Shown here one piece after another: positions 29,561 to 38,589 of a stretch of DNA of 62,856 nt (position 1 is the first letter of the stretch; every line of letters begins with the position of its first letter). The notes below the pieces were generated by a model. That model did no database searches and was not told the DNA's origin. It saw nothing but the letters and a program-made list of their open reading frames with translations. The stretch comes from Candidatus Rokubacteria bacterium 13_1_40CM_69_27 (lineage in GTDB: Bacteria > Methylomirabilota > Methylomirabilia > Rokubacteriales > CSP1-6). Location: positions 1-62,856 of the forward strand of contig MNEF01000007.1 in the NCBI GenBank assembly GCA_001917535.1, in the 5' to 3' direction. The translations under genes were made by a program, and so were the position numbers.

Positions 29561-30655
29561 TCATTGGAACTGCCGCATCCGGACCGAGAGGAGAAGCCCG
29601 AGGGCCATCATGGAGACGAGCATCGAGGACCCGCCGTAACTCATGAAGGGCAGCGGGATCCCGACGACGGGCAGGAGGCCAGTCACCATCCCCACGTTGA
29701 TGAGAATCTGGGCCGCCAGCAGGCTCGTCACGCCCAGCGCGACGAGTCGTCCGACGGGGTCGCGCGCCGCCGCGGCGATGTCGAAGCCCCGCAAGAGGAG
29801 CCACGCATAGCACAGGAGCAGCACGAGACACCCGACGAACCCCCACATCTCGGCGAATACGGCGAAAATGAAGTCCGTATGGCGCTCCGGCAGGAAGGCC
29901 AGCCGGCTCTGCGTGGCGCCGGCGATGCCCTTCCCGAGGAGCTGACCCGATCCGATGGCGATCTTGGCCTGGATCACGTTGTACGCGCTCCCCAGGGGAT
30001 CGCGGAACGGGTCCAGGTACACCAGGATTCGTTCCCGCTGATAGTCCTTCAGCGCCAGCCAGGCCACGGGCAGCGCGGCGAACCCGGCCAGCGCCAGGCC
30101 TCCGAGGAGCCGCAATCGCACCCCGGCGCCGACGAGCAGGGCGATCAGCAGGGGCCAGAGCAGCAGCGCCGTGCCCAGGTCGGGCTGCCTCACGATCAGC
30201 ACGAACGGCACGGCGACGATCGGTACCAGCAGTGCGAGGATGATCAGGGTGATCGGTTGAGCCCAGCGCGCCGTGAGCAGCCACACGAGCATCAGGAGGA
30301 AGCAGAGCTTGAAGATCTCGGACGGCTGCATGGAGAGCGGCCCCACGATGATCCAGCGGCGCGCGCCCGACACGGTGCGCCCCAGCAGGAACACGGCGCC
30401 CAGGACGGCCAGCCCCAGGACGTAGAGGGCCGGCCCCATCCGCACGAGCCTGCGGTAATCGAGGCTGGCCACGACGAGGAGGGCCAGGGTGCCCAGGCCA
30501 ACCCAGGCGAGCTGCCGGAGCACGAGGCCGCTTCCGGCGCGTCCAACGTTGAGGCTCGCCAGCGTGGTCGCGCTCAGCGCGATCAGCCCGAGCGCGGCCC
30601 CCAGGAGCGGCCAGTCGACGTTCTGGAGCAGCCGGCGATCGATGCCGACCATCAT
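29561..30655 (-). CDS. rodA: Peptidoglycan glycosyltransferase RodA
   Basis: A 364-aa SEDS-family membrane protein with about ten hydrophobic helices. Conserved motifs are GARRWIIVGPLSMQPSEIFKL near residue 120, VRQPDLGTALLL (with the catalytic Asp region) near 215, QSRLAFLPERHTDFIFAVFAE and PLPFMSYGGSSM near the end. It polymerises glycan during elongation with its partner PBP2, encoded 76 bp upstream. Confidence 0.95.
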   Translation of the reverse strand: MMVGIDRRLLQNVDWPLLGAALGLIALSATTLASLNVGRAGSGLVLRQLAWVGLGTLALLVVASLDYRRLVRMGPALYVLGLAVLGAVFLLGRTVSGARRWIIVGPLSMQPSEIFKLCFLLMLVWLLTARWAQPITLIILALLVPIVAVPFVLIVRQPDLGTALLLWPLLIALLVGAGVRLRLLGGLALAGFAALPVAWLALKDYQRERILVYLDPFRDPLGSAYNVIQAKIAIGSGQLLGKGIAGATQSRLAFLPERHTDFIFAVFAEMWGFVGCLVLLLCYAWLLLRGFDIAAAARDPVGRLVALGVTSLLAAQILINVGMVTGLLPVVGIPLPFMSYGGSSMLVSMMALGLLLSVRMRQFQ

Positions 30656-30731
30656 AGGGAATTTTCGGGTTCGCTCGCCTCGGGCAGCGGGGCCCCAGCC
30701 CCTGGCCGCCCTGCGGTTCGCCCAGCCACGA

Positions 30732-32558
30732 TCATCCGGCGATTTCCACGGCGGCGACCTTCTCGAAGAAGATCGCGTTGAGGATCTTGCGCGCGATCGG
30801 CGCCGCCACCTGTCCGCCCTTACCGCCGCGCTCCACGAGCACGACCACGACGACCTCGGGGTCCCGGACCGGCGCGAAGGCCGCGAACCACGCGTGGTCC
30901 TGGCCTCGGTCCGCCCTCGAGTTCGCGACCGTCTGGGCCGTGCCGGTCTTGCCCGCGATGTCGAGGCCTGGAATCCGCGCCTCGACTCCGGTGCCCTCGT
31001 TCACGACCGCCACCAGGCTCTGGCGCAGGTAGGCCCAGACCAGCGGCGAGAGCTCGACGTGTCCGGTCACCTTGCCCGGATCGCTCCAGACGACCCCGCG
31101 CTCCGACCGCTCGATACGCTGCACCAGGCGCGGCTTCCAGAGCACGCCGCCGTTGGCGATGGCGGCCATGAACTTCGCCACCTGGAGCGGCGTGACCAGG
31201 ACGGGCCCCTGCCCGATCGAGAGGTTCACGACGTCGCCCGCCTGCCACTGGTCGCGCCCCCGCTTGGGCCGGGGCTGGGGAACGAGCCCGAACTTCTCAC
31301 CGGCCAGATCGATGCCGGTCGGCTGCCCCAGGCCGAACGCGCGCGCGTACTTGGTGATGGCGGCGCCGCCTACCTTGAGCCCGGCCTGGTAGAAGAAGAT
31401 GTTACAGGAATGGGCGATCGCCCGGCGGAGGTCGACGGTGCCGTGGCCGTCCTCCTTCCAGTCCTTGAACGTCCGGGTGCCGAGCTGGAACTCGCCCGAG
31501 CAGTGCACGCGGTCGAGCGGCGTCAGCGTCCCTTCCTGTAGCCCGGCCGCGGTGACCACGAGCTTGAAGAGGGAGCCGGGCGCGTACTGGCTCTGGATCG
31601 TGCGGTTCAGCAGCGGATGCTCGGGGTGCTGGACCACCTTGAGCCAGGCCGCCCGATCGATCGTTCCCGTGAACCGGTCGATCTCGAACGCCGGCGTAGA
31701 GACCAGGGCCAACACGTCCCCGCTCCGGGGATCCATGACGACGGCGGCGCCGGCCCGACCCTCCATGGCCTGCTCGGTCGCCTCCTGGATGCGGCGGTCC
31801 ACGGTGGTCACCACCTGGGCGCCCGGGTGGGGCTCGGTCTGCTGGACGACCCGGACGGGGCGGCCCAGCGCGTCGACCTCGATCCGCTCGCCGCCGTCGC
31901 GCCCGCGCAGGAACTCGTCGAGCAGTCGCTCGAGCCCGCTCTGACCCACCATGTCGCCGCGCCGGTAGCGGCCCTGCTTGAGCTGCTCGTCGCTGGCCTC
32001 GCGGACGTAGCCGAGCAGGTGGGCGGCGAAGCGACTGGAGGGGTAGGTGCGCTGAGGCTCCACCTCGACGATGACGCCGGGCAGCTCGAGCTTCCACTCT
32101 TCCACCTTGGCCATGTCCTCGAGCCTGAGCCCGCGGCGCACGCGCACGGGCAGAAACGAGTCCAGGGACACCCGCGTGATCGACTCGGCCAGCTCCGCGT
32201 ACGGAATTCGCAGCAGCGCCGCCACCCGACCCAGCACGGCGTCGCGGCCCTGCTCGTCGCGGGGGAGCTCGCGGGGGATGAGCGACAGCGTGAAGGTCGG
32301 CCGGTTGTCCACCAGCGGCACGCCGTTGCGGTCGAAGAGGATGCCGCGGGGGGCGGCCACCGGCCGGATGCGGATGCGGTTCTTGTCCGAGGCATCGAGG
32401 AAGTACCCGCCCTCGAGCACCTGCAGGTACCAGAGCTGACCGACGACCATGGCCAAGGCAGCCAGAACGACGACGGCCACCGCCGTCACCCGCTTCTTCC
32501 CGGCATCGCGGCCCTCAGGGAGTGACCGCCAGCCGTGGCTCAGGCTGAAGCGCCTCAC
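30732..32558 (-). CDS. mrdA: Penicillin-binding protein 2 (elongation transpeptidase)
   Basis: A 608-aa class B PBP. One N-terminal membrane helix (about 24-46) is followed by the pedestal domain beginning IRPVAAPRGILFDRNG. The transpeptidase has Ser329 in YAPGSLFKLV (Ser-x-x-Lys), the Ser-x-Asn triad AHSCNIFFY, and KTGT in AGKTGTAQTV. It crosslinks peptidoglycan as part of the Rod complex with RodA and MreBCD. The start overlaps the mreD stop (ATGA). Confidence 0.95.
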   Translation of the reverse strand: MRRFSLSHGWRSLPEGRDAGKKRVTAVAVVVLAALAMVVGQLWYLQVLEGGYFLDASDKNRIRIRPVAAPRGILFDRNGVPLVDNRPTFTLSLIPRELPRDEQGRDAVLGRVAALLRIPYAELAESITRVSLDSFLPVRVRRGLRLEDMAKVEEWKLELPGVIVEVEPQRTYPSSRFAAHLLGYVREASDEQLKQGRYRRGDMVGQSGLERLLDEFLRGRDGGERIEVDALGRPVRVVQQTEPHPGAQVVTTVDRRIQEATEQAMEGRAGAAVVMDPRSGDVLALVSTPAFEIDRFTGTIDRAAWLKVVQHPEHPLLNRTIQSQYAPGSLFKLVVTAAGLQEGTLTPLDRVHCSGEFQLGTRTFKDWKEDGHGTVDLRRAIAHSCNIFFYQAGLKVGGAAITKYARAFGLGQPTGIDLAGEKFGLVPQPRPKRGRDQWQAGDVVNLSIGQGPVLVTPLQVAKFMAAIANGGVLWKPRLVQRIERSERGVVWSDPGKVTGHVELSPLVWAYLRQSLVAVVNEGTGVEARIPGLDIAGKTGTAQTVANSRADRGQDHAWFAAFAPVRDPEVVVVVLVERGGKGGQVAAPIARKILNAIFFEKVAAVEIAG

Positions 32559-33043
32559 GAGACGTCTCGCTGGCGCGCTTCCGTCCAGGCCAGGGCCAGG
32601 ACGAGGGCCGCCCCCAGGAATCCGTTGTAGAGGGCCTGGGGGAGCACGACGTAGGACATCAGCTCGACGAACGGCGCCGGGAAGTGGAAGAGCTTGAGCA
32701 GCGCAAAGCGGACGAGCCCCTCGGCCACGCTCAGGAACACCAGGCCGGGCACCTGCACGAGCGGCTGGGTGACGCGCAGTCGGGCGCCCAGCGTGCCGAT
32801 GCCGAACCCGACCAGGGCCTTGGTGAGCGCCTGGACGCCGATCAGCCCGCCGCCGGCGGCGTCCTGCAGCAGCCCGGCGGCGAATCCGCCGATGCAGCCG
32901 AACTCCGACCCGCGCCTCAGCGCGAGCAGGACGACGACGATGAGGGGGATGTCGGGCGCGACATCGGCGATGCGGAGCGCCGGGGCCAGCGTCGCATGGG
33001 CGATGCCGCCGCCGAAAACCGTCAGCGCCAGGAGCCCCCGCAT
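32555..33043 (-). CDS. mreD: Rod shape-determining protein MreD
   Basis: A 162-aa membrane protein with five or six predicted helices (GLLALTVFGGGIAHATLA, PLIVVVLLALRRG, FAAGLLQDAAGGGLIGVQALTK, LPQALYNGFLGAALVLALAW). The GLLQDAxxGxxxGxxAL pattern is typical of MreD. It lies between mreC (five bases) and mrdA (four-base overlap), as expected. Confidence 0.9.
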   Translation of the reverse strand: MRGLLALTVFGGGIAHATLAPALRIADVAPDIPLIVVVLLALRRGSEFGCIGGFAAGLLQDAAGGGLIGVQALTKALVGFGIGTLGARLRVTQPLVQVPGLVFLSVAEGLVRFALLKLFHFPAPFVELMSYVVLPQALYNGFLGAALVLALAWTEARQRDVS

Positions 33044-33048
33044 GGGCT

Positions 33049-33885
33049 CTAGCCGCCCCGGGAGAAGTAGGCGGTCACGTCCTGCATCCGGTCACCGGTC
33101 ACCAGGAGGACCTCGTCGATGCGGGCGAAGTCGACCACCGGCGTGAGGTGCGCGTAACTGAAGAGGGCCGCGCCGCGGTCATCGATGGCGCGCACCCGAC
33201 CGATGGGGATGCCGCGCGGGAACATGCCACCCAGCCCCGAGGTGACAACGAGATCGCCGATCTGAAACCCGACGGCGTCGCGCGCCATGTACTTGAAGCG
33301 GATGGTGCCGCGGGGCTCGCCCTCGACGATCCCGGGCGTGCGGGTGCGCAGCAGGTGGGCGCCCACGGTGGACGCCGGATCGGTGAGCACCTGTACCACC
33401 GACACCCCCGGCCGCACGTCCACGACTCGTCCCACCAGCCCGTCGGGCGAGATGACGGCGGTCAGCCGCCGGACGTCGTCGCCGCGGCCGCGGTTGACCG
33501 TCAGGGAGCGCACCCAGCCGCCCCATTCGCGGGCGATGATCTCGCCCGGCAGCGTCTCGAGCGGCAGGCGCGCGCGCAGGTCGAGCAGGCGGCGCAGCCG
33601 GCGGTTTTCTTCCGCCGTCTCCGTCACCGCCAGGGCCTCGACGCGCAGCCGCTGGATCTCTTCCCGCAGGCGGCGGTTCTCGCCGCGCACGTTCTTCCAA
33701 TCGACGTAGATGGACCAGAGCCCGAAGGCCCCCCGATGGACGACCGCCAGGCTCTTCTGGACCGGCGTGGTGACCATGGCCAGGAGGTCGGCGGCCCGGG
33801 AGGCGTGGCCACGGGTCTGGATGGTGAGGAGAAAGAGACAGACCACGATTACCGAGCCAAGCAGGGCCAGCCTGCGAATCTTCAC
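33049..33885 (-). CDS. mreC: Rod shape-determining protein MreC
   Basis: A 278-aa protein with one N-terminal membrane helix (LALLGSVIVVCLFLLTIQT), a coiled coil (about 60-96, NVRGENRRLREEIQRLRVEA and following) and the extracytoplasmic beta-barrel core with DGLVGRVVDVRPGVSVVQVLTD and VTSGLGGMFPRGIPIGRV. It is the periplasmic scaffold of the elongation complex. 31 bases follow mreB. Confidence 0.93.
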   Translation of the reverse strand: MKIRRLALLGSVIVVCLFLLTIQTRGHASRAADLLAMVTTPVQKSLAVVHRGAFGLWSIYVDWKNVRGENRRLREEIQRLRVEALAVTETAEENRRLRRLLDLRARLPLETLPGEIIAREWGGWVRSLTVNRGRGDDVRRLTAVISPDGLVGRVVDVRPGVSVVQVLTDPASTVGAHLLRTRTPGIVEGEPRGTIRFKYMARDAVGFQIGDLVVTSGLGGMFPRGIPIGRVRAIDDRGAALFSYAHLTPVVDFARIDEVLLVTGDRMQDVTAYFSRGG

Positions 33886-33915
33886 ACCTGCGACCTCCAG
33901 AACGCGACGAACGCG

Positions 33916-35007
<1,092 letters not shown>

Positions 35008-35019
35008 CTACACTAGCAC

Positions 35020-35049
35020 AGTCTATGCCAGAGTCGGAGAAAATGCCAA
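35020..35049 (-). promoter_or_regulatory. Candidate sigma-70 promoter for the mre operon
   Basis: On the minus strand TTGGCA (35049-35044) and TAGACT (35025-35020) are separated by 18 bp, about 70 bp ahead of the mreB start. A moderate match only; no other promoter-like pair in this gap looked better. Confidence 0.4.
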
Positions 35050-35119
35050 GTCTGACGGGCGTTTAGGCCATCACCGTCGCGGTCTTCCCGGCTATCCTAC
35101 CGAGAAAAGGAAAAGATTT

Positions 35120-35572
35120 TCAGGGAGTTTCGACGCCAAGGCGCCGGCGGACATAGGGGATCAGCCCGCCCTCGGCGATGAGCGCCTGGAGCAGGGGCGG
35201 GAAGGGGGCCGCCCGGTAGGTTCTACCGGTAGTTACGTCCACGATGGCACCCGTGGTGACATCAACCGTCACCTGGTCACCGGTCCGGATCTCCCGCGCC
35301 GCCTCGGGGGATTCCAGGAGAGGCAGGCCGATGTTGATGGCGTTGCGCAAGAAGATCCGTCCGAAGGTGGTCGCGATGACGGCCCCGATGCCGAACGCGT
35401 GGAGCCCCGCGGGCGCCGTCTCCCGCGAGGACCCGCAGCCGAAGTTCTTGCCCGCCACGATGATGTCGCCGGGCTTGGCCTTCTTGCCGAAGTCCGGGTC
35501 GACGCCCTCCATCATATACGGCGCGATCTGCTCGGGGTTGCGCATGGCGAGATACTTGCCCGGCATGATCAC
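35120..35572 (-). pseudogene. leuD: 3-isopropylmalate dehydratase small subunit, 5'-truncated
   Basis: About 150 residues of a LeuD/HacB-type protein: [84 protein letters not shown]. The expected first 15 or so residues with the (F-G-D-x-I-x-T-D) strand are missing, and the sequence is joined directly to the middle of leuC. An internal ATG (35566, MPGKYLAM) could start a 148-aa product lacking that strand. Normal C-terminus. Confidence 0.75.
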
Positions 35573-36128
35573 GTGCGGCCGATCGTGGCCAGGATCAGGT
35601 CCTTGCCCATGACGAAGCGCCCGGGGGTGCCATGGTAGATGAACTTCATCGACGCGGGCACCTTCAGCCACGTCTCGCCGAAGGCGAGCACGCCGGCCAA
35701 GTCGGTCGCGCCCACGCCGGCCGAGAAGGCGCCGACTGCCCCGTAGGTGCAGGAATGACTGTCGCCGCCGATGACGAGGTCGCCCGGCCCCACCAGCCCC
35801 TGCTCGGGCAGCACGATGTGGGCGATCCCCTGGCGCCCCTCGTCGTAGACGTGGGCGATTCCCTGCTCCCGCGTCCACCGACGTACGCTGGTGAGCATGG
35901 TGGCGGCGGCGATGTCCTTGGCCGGGACGACGTGGTCGAAAACGACCACGACCTTCTCGGGATCGAAGACGCGGCGCGCGCCCATCTTGTGGCGCACGCC
36001 GATCGCCCCGGCGGTGGAGAGATCGTTGCCCATAGCCACGTCGACTTCACCGTGACGAACTCCCCCGGCTCGACGGCCGCCCGACCGGCGGGGGCGGCGA
36101 GGATCTTCTCGCTGATCGTCATGCCCAT
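35573..36128 (-). pseudogene. leuC: 3-isopropylmalate dehydratase large subunit, frameshifted and 3'-truncated
   Basis: ATG 36128 starts MTISEKILA-type LeuC sequence ([28 protein letters not shown]), then a missing base near 36050 shifts the frame to [58 protein letters not shown] and [14 protein letters not shown]. There the coding stops and leuD begins. About the second half, including two of the three Fe-S cysteines, is absent, so isopropylmalate isomerase cannot be made from this locus as read. Confidence 0.8.
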
Positions 36129-36197
36129 CGTCGTCTCCCGCCCGGATCACGCTCTGGCTGAAAACGGGTGCCCAGGTATAGCATTGCCGCCGCGGCC

Positions 36198-37229
36198 GTG
36201 ACAACCGACGAGTTCGAGGGCTGGTTCGACAAGGGCGTCACCGACGGCCTGCCCGTCGTGCCGCCGACGCGCGCCCGGGTCGAGCGGATGCTCGCCGCCA
36301 GCCGCCGCCGGCCGGACGAGCTGCTGGGCGAGATGCCGCCGAACTATGGCCGGCTCACGGTCGAGAAGGTGGCCATCAACGCCGTCATGGCCGGCTGCCG
36401 GCCCGACTATCTGCCGATCGTCATCGCCGCCGCCGAATGCGCCTGCGATCCCGCCTTCAACCTGCACGGCGTCGCCAGCTCCACGCACTTCTCGGCCCCC
36501 CTGATCATCGTCAACGGTCCGATCCGCGCCCGCGTCGGCATCAACAGCGGCGTCGGCGTCTTCGGCCCCGGCTGGCGGGCCAACGCGACGATCGGGCGCG
36601 CGCTGCGCCTGCTCATGATCAACATCGGCGGCGCCCGGCCCGGCCAGACCTCGATGTCCACGTTCGGCCATCCCGGTCGCTACACCTACTGCGTCGGCGA
36701 AAACGAGGAGGCGAGCCCCTGGCCCCCCTATCACGTCGATCGGGGGCTGGCGGCCGCCACGAGCGCGGTGACGCTCTTCGCCGGCGAGGCGCCGCACGGG
36801 ATCTCCGACCATGCGAGCCGCACCGCGCGCGCGCTGGCCGGCTCGCTGGGCTGGTCGATGGTGGGCCTGTGGAACAGCAAGCACTTCCCGCTCTACTCCC
36901 ACACCCTGCTCGTCGTGGGCCCCGAGCACGCGCGCACCTTTGCCGACGACGGCTGGACCAAAGCCGACCTCGCGCGCCATCTCCACGAGACGATCCGCCG
37001 CCCCTACCGCGAGTTGCTCCCCGACGAGGGTCACGGCGAGGGGACGAACCTGCGCTATGGCGCGTCGCCGCCCGCTCTGGACGCCCTCGTCCCCAAGTTT
37101 CCGTCGCCCGACGAGATCCACGTGATCGTCGCCGGCGGCACGGCCGGGCGGTTTTCGGTGGCCATCCCGGGCTGGCTGGGGACCAAGAACGGCTCCAGCC
37201 CGGTCACCCGTCCCATAGAATTCGATTGA
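36198..37229 (+). CDS. Conserved-looking protein of unknown function (343 aa)
   Basis: Not recognised as a named family. The composition is that of a soluble enzyme with strong motif-like stretches: GLPVVPPTRARVERMLA, MPPNYGRLTVEKVAINAVMA, GC-x-PDYLPIVIAA, APLIIVNGPIRARVGINSG, FGPGWRANATIGRALRLLM, FGHPGRYTYCVGENEEASPW. The Gly- and Asn-rich loops suggest a ligand-binding site. GTG 36198 was chosen over GTG 36168 because the latter's extra residues are low complexity; no good Shine-Dalgarno is present at either. It diverges from the broken leuC. Confidence 0.7.
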   Translation: MTTDEFEGWFDKGVTDGLPVVPPTRARVERMLAASRRRPDELLGEMPPNYGRLTVEKVAINAVMAGCRPDYLPIVIAAAECACDPAFNLHGVASSTHFSAPLIIVNGPIRARVGINSGVGVFGPGWRANATIGRALRLLMINIGGARPGQTSMSTFGHPGRYTYCVGENEEASPWPPYHVDRGLAAATSAVTLFAGEAPHGISDHASRTARALAGSLGWSMVGLWNSKHFPLYSHTLLVVGPEHARTFADDGWTKADLARHLHETIRRPYRELLPDEGHGEGTNLRYGASPPALDALVPKFPSPDEIHVIVAGGTAGRFSVAIPGWLGTKNGSSPVTRPIEFD

Positions 37230-37253
37230 CGAGCCGCCCCGTCCGTGTAAAAC
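37226..37253 (+). promoter_or_regulatory. Candidate promoter of the first cold-shock gene
   Basis: TTGACG (37226-37231) and TAAAAC (37248-37253) with 16 bp between; TGTAAA overlaps the latter. It places a start near 37260, ahead of the structured leader. TGTAAA also recurs at the second csp promoter. Confidence 0.45.
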
Positions 37254-37257
37254 TGAC

Positions 37258-37432
37258 GCCGGTTCTGGTTCAAACCGGATTGTTCGGGTAGGGGAGAGTA
37301 GAGACCGAAAGACACGCCGCGCGAGATCCAGTTCGCGCGGCGTTTTTGTTTGCCGCCCGCTTGTGGGCGGCAACCCCACCATCGCGGTGGGAGCACACAG
37401 GGGCTGAAGACCCCTAGGGAGAGGTCAGCGGT
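37258..37432 (+). promoter_or_regulatory. Structured leader of the first cold-shock gene
   Basis: The 175-nt leader contains CCGGTT/AACCGG (37258-37277), an intrinsic-terminator hairpin (37314-37347), then three hairpins in a row: TTGCCGCCC/GGGCGGCAA (about 37349-37373), CCCACC/GGTGGG (about 37375-37391) and AGGGG/CCCCT (about 37400-37416), ending in GGGAGAGG about nine bases before the ATG. The second csp gene has the same order of parts at the same distances. This looks like a premature-termination or structure-switching leader, perhaps also releasing an 85-nt RNA. Confidence 0.65.
37314..37347 (+). terminator. Intrinsic terminator inside the first csp leader
   Basis: A perfect 11-bp stem (ACGCCGCGCGA with TCGCGCGGCGT), an 8-nt loop, and five T residues. 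It sits 86 nt before the csp start codon, so it must be bypassed or it ends a short RNA. Confidence 0.8.
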
Positions 37433-37633
37433 ATGGCACAAGGTCGAGTAAAGTGGTTCAACGATGCGAAGGGCTACGGGTTCATCACGCAGGACGGCGG
37501 TGAGGACGTCTTCGTCCACTACAGCGCCATCCAGGGCAACGGCTTCAAGAGCCTAGCGGAGGGCGACACTGTCGAGTTCGAGGTGACGCGCGGCCCAAAG
37601 GGTCTTCAGGCGGCCAACGTCCGGAAAGTCTGA
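37433..37633 (+). CDS. Cold-shock protein (CspA family), copy 1
   Basis: A 66-aa single cold-shock domain: [16 protein letters not shown] (RNP-1) and [10 protein letters not shown] (RNP-2), ending LQAANVRKV. It binds single-stranded RNA/DNA and melts RNA structure. Shine-Dalgarno GGGAGAGG lies about nine bases upstream. It differs from copy 2 at about nine positions; the two genes are arranged in tandem with parallel leaders. Confidence 0.97.
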   Translation: MAQGRVKWFNDAKGYGFITQDGGEDVFVHYSAIQGNGFKSLAEGDTVEFEVTRGPKGLQAANVRKV

Positions 37634-37651
37634 TCCTGCCCCTGTAGTTCC

Positions 37652-37679
37652 CACCCGGGCCCGCCAACGGGCCCGGGTG
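37652..37679 (+). terminator. Hairpin after the first csp gene
   Basis: CACCCGGGCCCG and CGGGCCCGGGTG form a perfect 12-bp stem with a 4-nt loop 18 bases after the stop. No T tract follows, so it may protect the 3' end or terminate weakly. Confidence 0.6.
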
Positions 37680-37717
37680 CTCATCTCGCAAGGTCCCCCG
37701 CCCGCCGATCAAGCGTC

Positions 37718-37745
37718 TTGACAGGGTTTTTTTCACCGTTGTAAA
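37718..37745 (+). promoter_or_regulatory. Promoter of the second cold-shock gene
   Basis: A consensus TTGACA (37718-37723), 16 bp, then TGTAAA (37740-37745), inside an unusually T-rich stretch (GGGTTTTTTTCACC). A start near 37752 is expected. Confidence 0.65.
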
Positions 37746-37749
37746 GTTT

Positions 37750-37942
37750 CCCGAGTTCCCGGGTCATGGTAGGCAGGATCGGGCCAGTCGCAGCAGGAGT
37801 CGCTCGGGTCTGAGGAGCACGACGTCGCGCGGACCGAGGTCCCGCGGCGTTTTTTGTTGTCCCCGAGTCATCGGGACGCCCCGGCCATGGGGGCCGGGAT
37901 CACCGGAGCGACCAAGCCCGCTCCACAAAAAGGAAAGGGAGT
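37750..37942 (+). promoter_or_regulatory. Structured leader of the second cold-shock gene
   Basis: About 100 nt lead into a terminator-like hairpin (37822-37855). Three hairpins follow: CCCGA/TCGGG (about 37863-37875), CCCCGGCC/GGCCGGG-type (about 37880-37898) and GGAGCG/CGCTCC-like (about 37904-37924), then AAAGGAAAGGGAG before the ATG. The order and the 87-nt distance from T tract to ATG match copy 1 (86 nt), although the primary sequence is largely different. Confidence 0.65.
37822..37855 (+). terminator. Intrinsic terminator inside the second csp leader
   Basis: ACGTCGCGCGGACC pairs with GGTCCCGCGGCGT with one bulge and one G-T pair, a 3-nt loop and six T residues. It is the counterpart of the element at 37314-37347. 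Confidence 0.75.
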
Positions 37943-38143
37943 ATGGCACAAGGCACGGTGAAGTGGTTCAACGACGCGAAGGGTTACGGCTTCATCCAGG
38001 TCGAGGGCGGCGAGGACGTCTTCGTGCACTACAGCGCCATCCAGGCTCAAGGCTTCAAGAGCCTGGCCGAGGGCGACAAGGTGGAGTTCGAGGTGACCAA
38101 GGGACCCAAGGGACTGCAAGCGTCCAACGTCCGCAAGGTCTGA
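37943..38143 (+). CDS. Cold-shock protein (CspA family), copy 2
   Basis: A 66-aa cold-shock domain: [16 protein letters not shown] (RNP-1) and [10 protein letters not shown] (RNP-2), ending [10 protein letters not shown] strong Shine-Dalgarno (AAAGGGAG) lies directly upstream. RNA chaperone acting on structured mRNAs. A terminator follows 19 bases after the stop. Confidence 0.97.
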   Translation: MAQGTVKWFNDAKGYGFIQVEGGEDVFVHYSAIQAQGFKSLAEGDKVEFEVTKGPKGLQASNVRKV

Positions 38144-38162
38144 CGTCGCGGACCACTTCGCT

Positions 38163-38194
38163 GGCCCGCCGGGGAAGCCCCGGCGGGCCTTTTT
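38163..38194 (+). terminator. Intrinsic terminator after the second csp gene
   Basis: GGCCCGCCGGGG and CCCCGGCGGGCC form a perfect 12-bp stem with loop AAG followed by TTTTT. Confidence 0.9.
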
Positions 38195-38203
38195 GAAAAG
38201 AAA

Positions 38204-38391
38204 ACCCCGACGATGGCTGCGACGCGTTCTACCGTCGCAACTGCGCGTCGCCCCGCCGGTGGGGCGGGATCGTCGGGGTCGGTGGTGCCTGGTTCTCCCA
38301 GGCGCTCCACCTGGAGCTAGCGTGGAACCTGCCTAGGAGGCATCCACCTCACAGATCACCTTAGGGGTACACATCGGCTGGATCACCTCCT
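38204..38391 (+). ncRNA. Candidate structured RNA carrying a 16S anti-Shine-Dalgarno sequence
   Basis: No gene fits this gap. Instead a perfect 11-bp outer helix (38204-38214 with 38269-38279) encloses two hairpins (TGCGACG/CGTCGCA and CGCCCC/GGGGCG): a three-way junction. Then come hairpins GCCTGG/CCAGGC (38287-38303), GCTCC/GGAGC (38304-38317) and a bipartite GTGGA...TCCAC helix with inner GCCT/AGGC (38322-38347). It ends with CGGCTGGATCACCTCCT (38374-38390 region), identical over 17 bases to the 3' end of 16S rRNA. TAGGAGG at 38334-38340 can pair with the terminal CCTCCTA. Strand is assumed from the rRNA-like end. Bases 38392-38589 show nothing further. Confidence 0.55.
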
Positions 38392-38589
38392 ATCTCGGCA
38401 AGGGCGCCACACGGGCCCAGTCCCACTGACCTCGAACCGGATGCCGACTCCCGGCCCCAGGCTCGACCACGTCGGCCGCCGGCGGAATTGTCGGCGGGGA
38501 CGCTTGAGGAGCGCTGTTGACGCTCCGATCGATTTGCCCTTCATCCTACCGCAGCCCGCGGACGCGCCAAAGAAAAAGTCGGGCGTGCC

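Noticed and set aside
38372..38391. A partial 16S rRNA gene
   Set aside because: Only the last 17 bases match; helix 44 and the helix 45 loop are absent, so it is not an rRNA gene fragment in the usual sense.
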